This document shows, one piece after another, positions 60,686 to 64,000 of a DNA stretch of 64,000 nt. How positions within the stretch are numbered: position 1 is the stretch's first letter; the number at the start of each line of letters is the position of its first letter. The notes beneath the pieces are model-generated. The model saw only the letters and a list, made by a program, of their open reading frames with translations. It was not told the DNA's origin and searched no databases. The stretch lies in contig NZ_WBJS01000001.1 of NCBI RefSeq assembly GCF_009296265.1, positions 124,001 through 188,000 of the forward strand. The letters are read 5' to 3'. Position numbers and translations under genes: made by a program. The DNA comes from Thioclava sp. JE_KL1. Lineage in GTDB: Bacteria; Pseudomonadota; Alphaproteobacteria; Rhodobacterales; Rhodobacteraceae.

Positions 60686-62044
60686 ATGAAAGACCAAAGC
60701 TGGCAGGCCCGCGCCGATGCGCATAGCTTCTACGGTTTCACCGATCTGCCCACGATCCACGATCGCGGCGCGGTCGTCGTGACCCATGGCGAGGGGCCGT
60801 ACATCTTCGACACCGAGGGGCGGAAATATCTCGATGCGAATTCCGGGCTCTGGAACATGGTCGCGGGGTTCGACCACCCCGGACTGATCGAGGCCGCGCA
60901 GGCGCAATATGCGCGTTTCCCCGGTTATCACGCCTTCTTCGGTCGGATGTCGGACCAGACGGTGATGCTGTCCGAGAAGCTGATCGAGGTCTCGCCTTTC
61001 GAAGACGGCAAGGTGTTCTACACCAACTCCGGCTCCGAGGCGAATGACACGATGGTCAAGATGCTGTGGTTCCTGCACGGAGCCGAGGGCAAGCCGCAGA
61101 AGCGCAAGATCCTGACCCGCAAGAACGCCTATCACGGGGTCACGGCGGTTTCGGCTTCGATGACGGGCAAGCCCTACAACTCTGTCTTCGGCCTGCCGCT
61201 GCCGGGATTTCTGCACCTCACATGCCCGCATTTCTGGCGCGAAGGTCAGCCCGGCGAGACGGAAGAGCAGTTCACCCAGCGCCTCGCGAACGAACTGGAA
61301 GCCAAGATCATCAAGGAAGGCGCCGACACGATTGCGGGCTTCTTCGCGGAACCGGTGATGGGTGCAGGCGGGGTGATCACGCCACCCAAGGGCTATTTCC
61401 AGGCGGTCGCGAAGATCCTCAAGAAATACGACATCCCGCTGATCTCCGACGAGGTGATCTGCGGCTTCGGGCGCACCGGCAACACATGGGGCTGCGAGAC
61501 CTATGACTTCCAGCCCGACGCGATCATCTCGTCGAAGAACCTCACCGCCGGGTTCTTCCCGATGGGCGCGGTGATCCTCGGCCCGGAATTGTCGGACCGC
61601 CTGCAGGCGGCCTCCGAGGCGATCGAGGAATTCCCCCACGGCTTCACCGCCTCGGGCCACCCCGTCGGCTGCGCGATTGCGCTGAAGGCGATCGACGTGG
61701 TGATGAACGAGGGCCTGGCCGAGAATGTCCGCCGCCTGAGCCCGCGGCTCGAAGCCGGCCTCGCCCAGATCGCGCAAAACCCCAATATCGGCGAGCTGCG
61801 CGGCGTGGGCTACATGTGGGCGCTGGAAGCGGTGAAGGATCGCGAGAGCAAGACCCCGTTCGACGGGTCGCTCTCGGTCTCGGAGCGCATCGCCAATGCC
61901 TGCACCGATCAGGGACTGATCTGCCGACCGCTCGGGCAATCGGTGGTGCTGTGCCCGCCGTTCATCCTGACGGAAGCGCAGATGGACGAGATGTTGGAAA
62001 AGCTGGAGACGGCGCTGAAGAAGGTGTTCACAGAGGTGGGGTGA
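60686..62044 (+). CDS. Class III aminotransferase (omega-transaminase type)
   Basis: The 452-aa PLP enzyme has the substrate-side FYGFTDLPTIHDRGAVVVTH, the cofactor glycine-serine turn FYTNSGSEANDTMVKMLWF, the PLP Asp in LISDEVICGFGRTG and the Schiff-base Lys284 in SSKNLTAGFFPMG. Family members transaminate amines or omega-amino acids such as beta-alanine or taurine with pyruvate. The exact donor is unknown. SD CGGAGGAG precedes the ATG at 60686. Probably controlled by the divergent LysR protein. Confidence 0.92.
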   Translation: MKDQSWQARADAHSFYGFTDLPTIHDRGAVVVTHGEGPYIFDTEGRKYLDANSGLWNMVAGFDHPGLIEAAQAQYARFPGYHAFFGRMSDQTVMLSEKLIEVSPFEDGKVFYTNSGSEANDTMVKMLWFLHGAEGKPQKRKILTRKNAYHGVTAVSASMTGKPYNSVFGLPLPGFLHLTCPHFWREGQPGETEEQFTQRLANELEAKIIKEGADTIAGFFAEPVMGAGGVITPPKGYFQAVAKILKKYDIPLISDEVICGFGRTGNTWGCETYDFQPDAIISSKNLTAGFFPMGAVILGPELSDRLQAASEAIEEFPHGFTASGHPVGCAIALKAIDVVMNEGLAENVRRLSPRLEAGLAQIAQNPNIGELRGVGYMWALEAVKDRESKTPFDGSLSVSERIANACTDQGLICRPLGQSVVLCPPFILTEAQMDEMLEKLETALKKVFTEVG

Positions 62045-62127
62045 CCCGCCAAACCGCGAGATCACCTGCGTTCTGTCTTAGGCACCCCGACGCATAATTC
62101 AGTCCAACTGACGAAAATTATGCTATT

Positions 62128-62156
62128 TTTACCTCGCCCCCTGTGGGCGAGGTAAA
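62128..62156. other. Perfect 12-bp hairpin upstream of the IalB-like gene
   Basis: TTTACCTCGCCC at 62128-62139 pairs perfectly with GGGCGAGGTAAA at 62145-62156, with loop CCTGT. No T run follows on either strand, so it is not a standard terminator. It ends 23 bp before the IalB-like start codon and may be an operator or 5'-leader structure. Confidence 0.6.
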
Positions 62157-62179
62157 TTACGTTGGTCGGAGGAACGCGC

Positions 62180-62677
62180 ATGAGCCGTCTTCTCAGAGTA
62201 CTTATCTGCGCCGCCCTGATCGCCCTCGGTGCGCTCTCGCCAACCTATGCCGCCGATAGCATCGGCAATGTCGGGAAGTGGAGCGTCTTCGAAGAGAGAA
62301 ACGGCACCATGAAGACCTGCTGGACAGCGACCGCGAATGATCGGCGGATTTTGCTGAATGGCTCGCTTCTCTATGTCGCGGTGACGAAGCACTCGGGCAG
62401 GCAACCGGAGCTGTCCGTCTATGCCGACCGACGACTTCCGCGCTCCGGCGGACTGACCATCGCGATCGGGCAGAGCACATTCCGCCTGCGTTCGACAGGG
62501 CAATATGCCTGGCTGGATCAACGCACCGACAAGCTTGCGATCAACGCGCTAAAACAAGTTGAGGCGGCAGGCGGGAACGCAAATTTCACCGTCTCCATTC
62601 CGAACGTGGGTGTCTTCGACTTCTCCGCAAAAGGCTTCGCCGCCGCGTTGGACATGACATTGAAGCGATGCAGATGA
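62180..62677 (+). CDS. Secreted IalB-like (invasion-associated locus B family) protein
   Basis: The 165-aa product has a signal peptide (MSRLLRVLICAALIALGALS, PTYAA) and a small domain resembling IalB: KWSVFEERNGTMKTCWTATA, then VTKHSGRQPELSVYADRRLP, AIGQSTFRLRSTGQYAWLD and the C-terminal AALDMTLKRCR. The two Cys probably form a disulfide. IalB family members occur in many alphaproteobacteria with unclear roles; the name comes from Bartonella. The ATG at 62180 has GGAGGAAC upstream. GC is somewhat lower than neighbours. Confidence 0.65.
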   Translation: MSRLLRVLICAALIALGALSPTYAADSIGNVGKWSVFEERNGTMKTCWTATANDRRILLNGSLLYVAVTKHSGRQPELSVYADRRLPRSGGLTIAIGQSTFRLRSTGQYAWLDQRTDKLAINALKQVEAAGGNANFTVSIPNVGVFDFSAKGFAAALDMTLKRCR

Positions 62678-62745
62678 CGGCTGAGGATGCGTTTCGATTG
62701 GGTCGTTCGGACGCGTCTCACGTGGACCGGACGGAGGAACTGAAA

Positions 62746-62771
62746 CGGGCCGCATCTTACGATGCGGCCCG
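62746..62771. terminator. Intrinsic terminator
   Basis: CGGGCCGCATC at 62746-62756 pairs with GATGCGGCCCG at 62761-62771, loop TTAC. It lies between the IalB-like gene and the convergent helicase gene. The T run is weak. Confidence 0.75.
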
Positions 62772-62780
62772 CTGTCAATT

Positions 62781-64000
62781 TCATGCAGCGCCTGCATTGC
62801 GCCGACGCGGGCGACGCCGCTTCGGCGAGGCGTTGCCACCGGCATCGACCTTGGGCTTGGCTTCGGCGCGAGGTTTCGAGCGCGCCTGGGCCTGAGCTTG
62901 ACCTTGCGGCTGCCCCTGCCCCTGCGGTTTGCCCTGAGGCTTGCCACCGCGACCCTTGTTGCCGCCAGAGCGCGGACCGCCGCGACCGCGGCCTCGAGCT
63001 GCACGCGCCGAGGGGCGCACGGCCGCAGACGGGCGTTCGCCGCTCGCGGTCGGGATCTCGATCTTCATCAGCTTTTCGATCTGCAGGAAGTTATCTGCCT
63101 CGTCCGGCGAGCAGAAAGCAATCGCCTCGCCCTCGCGCCCGGCACGCGCGGTGCGCCCGATGCGGTGGACATAAGCGTCCGGCACGTCCGGCAGGTCGAA
63201 GTTCACGACATAGGACACGCCCGGAATGTCGATCCCGCGCGCGGCCACGTCGGTCGCGACCAGCACGTTGACCTTGCCATCGCGGAAGCCCTTGATCGCG
63301 CGGTCACGCTGGCCCTGCGATTTGTTGCCATGGATCGATTCCGCGTTGTAGCCATCGGCGCGCAGGCTCTTCATCAGCTTTTCCGCGCCGTGCTTGGTGC
63401 GGGCGAACACAAGCGTCAGCGCGCCCATATCGGCCGAGAGAATATCGCGCAGCTTGCGGGCCTTCTCGGCCTTGCTGTCGAGGAAGTGCACCGACTGGGT
63501 GATCTTGTCGGCGGCCTTGCCCGGGGGCGAGACCTGCACGCGCTTGGGATCGGTCAGATACGCCTGCGAGATTTCTTCCATCTGCTTCGGCATCGTGGCC
63601 GAGAACAGCAGGGTCTGGCGCGGCGTGCCAAGGCGCGACGCGATCTTGCGCAGCGCATGGATGAAGCCGAGGTCGAGCATCTGGTCGGCCTCGTCGAGCA
63701 CCAGATGGCGGGTGTAGCGGAGGTCAACCGCGCCGCGATCCATCAGGTCGATCAGACGGCCCGGGGTGGCGACGAGAATGTCGTTGCCGCGATGCATCAT
63801 GGTGATCTGACGGTTGATCGACTGGCCGCCGACGACGGTGGCCACGTTCATCTTGGTGCCCTGAACGAGCCCCGCGAGGTTGTCGGCGATCTGGTTCACC
63901 AGCTCGCGAGTCGGCGCGAGGATCAGCGCCTTGCAGGTCTTGGGCGAGGGTTTGCCTGGCTGCGCCATCAGCTTGTCGATGAGCGGCAGGCCGAAGGCCA
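62781..64000 (-). CDS. rhlE: DEAD-box RNA helicase, RhlE type (N terminus outside the window)
   Basis: About 406 residues are visible; the coding frame runs past 64000 (AFGLPLIDKL before MAQPGK), so the true start and Walker A motif are outside. Seen: motif Ia APTRELVNQI, motif II VLDEADQMLDLGF, motif III SATMPKQM and motif VI HRIGRTARAGREG. The tail is long and basic, with Gly/Gln/Lys repeats (GKPQGQGQPQGQAQAQARSK and RRRPRRRNAGAA), typical for RNA binding. RhlE helicases act in ribosome assembly and RNA decay. The terminator at 62746 is downstream. Confidence 0.93.
   Translation of the reverse strand, partial: AFGLPLIDKLMAQPGKPSPKTCKALILAPTRELVNQIADNLAGLVQGTKMNVATVVGGQSINRQITMMHRGNDILVATPGRLIDLMDRGAVDLRYTRHLVLDEADQMLDLGFIHALRKIASRLGTPRQTLLFSATMPKQMEEISQAYLTDPKRVQVSPPGKAADKITQSVHFLDSKAEKARKLRDILSADMGALTLVFARTKHGAEKLMKSLRADGYNAESIHGNKSQGQRDRAIKGFRDGKVNVLVATDVAARGIDIPGVSYVVNFDLPDVPDAYVHRIGRTARAGREGEAIAFCSPDEADNFLQIEKLMKIEIPTASGERPSAAVRPSARAARGRGRGGPRSGGNKGRGGKPQGKPQGQGQPQGQAQAQARSKPRAEAKPKVDAGGNASPKRRRPRRRNAGAA

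Noticed and set aside
59234-62065. A 943-codon minus-strand open frame across the aminotransferase, LysR and thiamine kinase genes
   Set aside because: It is antisense or out of frame to three well-supported genes and carries no family motif.
1-64000. CRISPR array, prophage, integrase, transposase or toxin-antitoxin module
   Set aside because: No regularly spaced repeats and no recombinase, phage structural or typical antitoxin proteins are present. The sulfotransferase gene is the only compositional outlier and has no mobility gene beside it.

Overview
The window is a gene-dense, GC-rich stretch of bacterial chromosome with short spacers and no rRNA, tRNA, CRISPR array, transposase or integrase that I can recognise. 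Gene content and local order point to an alphaproteobacterium of the Rhodobacteraceae type: yfgM-like/bamB/der, radA-cvpA-purF, zapA with an upstream coiled-coil partner, secG-pyrG, zur-znuCB divergent from znuA, an Atm1-type ABC exporter and a DUF2842 protein next to purA. A recurring GGGATATTT-CCAA-AAG intergenic element fits the same family. This placement is by recognition only; no search was run.

Layout. 1-6.3 kb: an SRPBCC-family fragment, NudC (NAD(H) hydrolysis) divergent from a signal-less CpdB-like nucleotidase, then an NMT1/THI5-type ABC importer. 6.5-10.7 kb: RND pump 1 (adaptor plus inner-membrane protein). 10.9-16.2 kb: serS, a 70-aa unknown, der, bamB and a yfgM-like TPR protein. 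16.4-21.1 kb: RND pump 2, whose proton-relay residues differ from AcrB. 21.3-31.4 kb: Atm1-like exporter, LysM protein, LOG-family hydrolase, RarD-like transporter, DUF1206 protein, a two-gene unit (75-aa hydrophilic protein plus host-attachment/baeRF-like protein), Fe-type superoxide dismutase, a DMT transporter, a 39-aa lysine-rich protein and PRPP synthetase. 31.5-36.5 kb: an isomerase, an alpha/beta hydrolase, radA, cvpA and purF on one strand. 36.5-41.9 kb: MliC-like protein, zapA and a ZauP-like coiled coil, facing transketolase, a DMT transporter and a lauroyl-type acyltransferase. 42-50.5 kb: amino acid permease, aldehyde dehydrogenase, the zinc-uptake locus with candidate Zur boxes, a degenerate DgoK-like protein, a GbsR/MarR regulator and an AT-rich sulfotransferase gene that looks acquired. 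50.5-64 kb: pyrG, secG, purA, DUF2842, an M20 amidohydrolase, a 948-aa acidic protein of unknown function, thiamine pyrophosphokinase, a LysR regulator divergent from an omega-aminotransferase with a perfect ATGT-N11-ACAT site between them, an IalB-like secreted protein, and a DEAD-box helicase cut by the window end.

Most genes are core housekeeping: nucleotide synthesis (prs, purF, purA, pyrG), translation and ribosome assembly (serS, der, helicase), envelope assembly (bamB, secG, acyltransferase, LysM), division (zapA pair) and zinc and redox homeostasis. I see no obvious new defence or biosynthetic system. The least explained items are the 948-aa acidic protein, the 75-aa/baeRF-like pair, the 39-aa lysine-rich protein, the DgoK-like protein that has lost kinase motifs, and the dispersed intergenic repeat.
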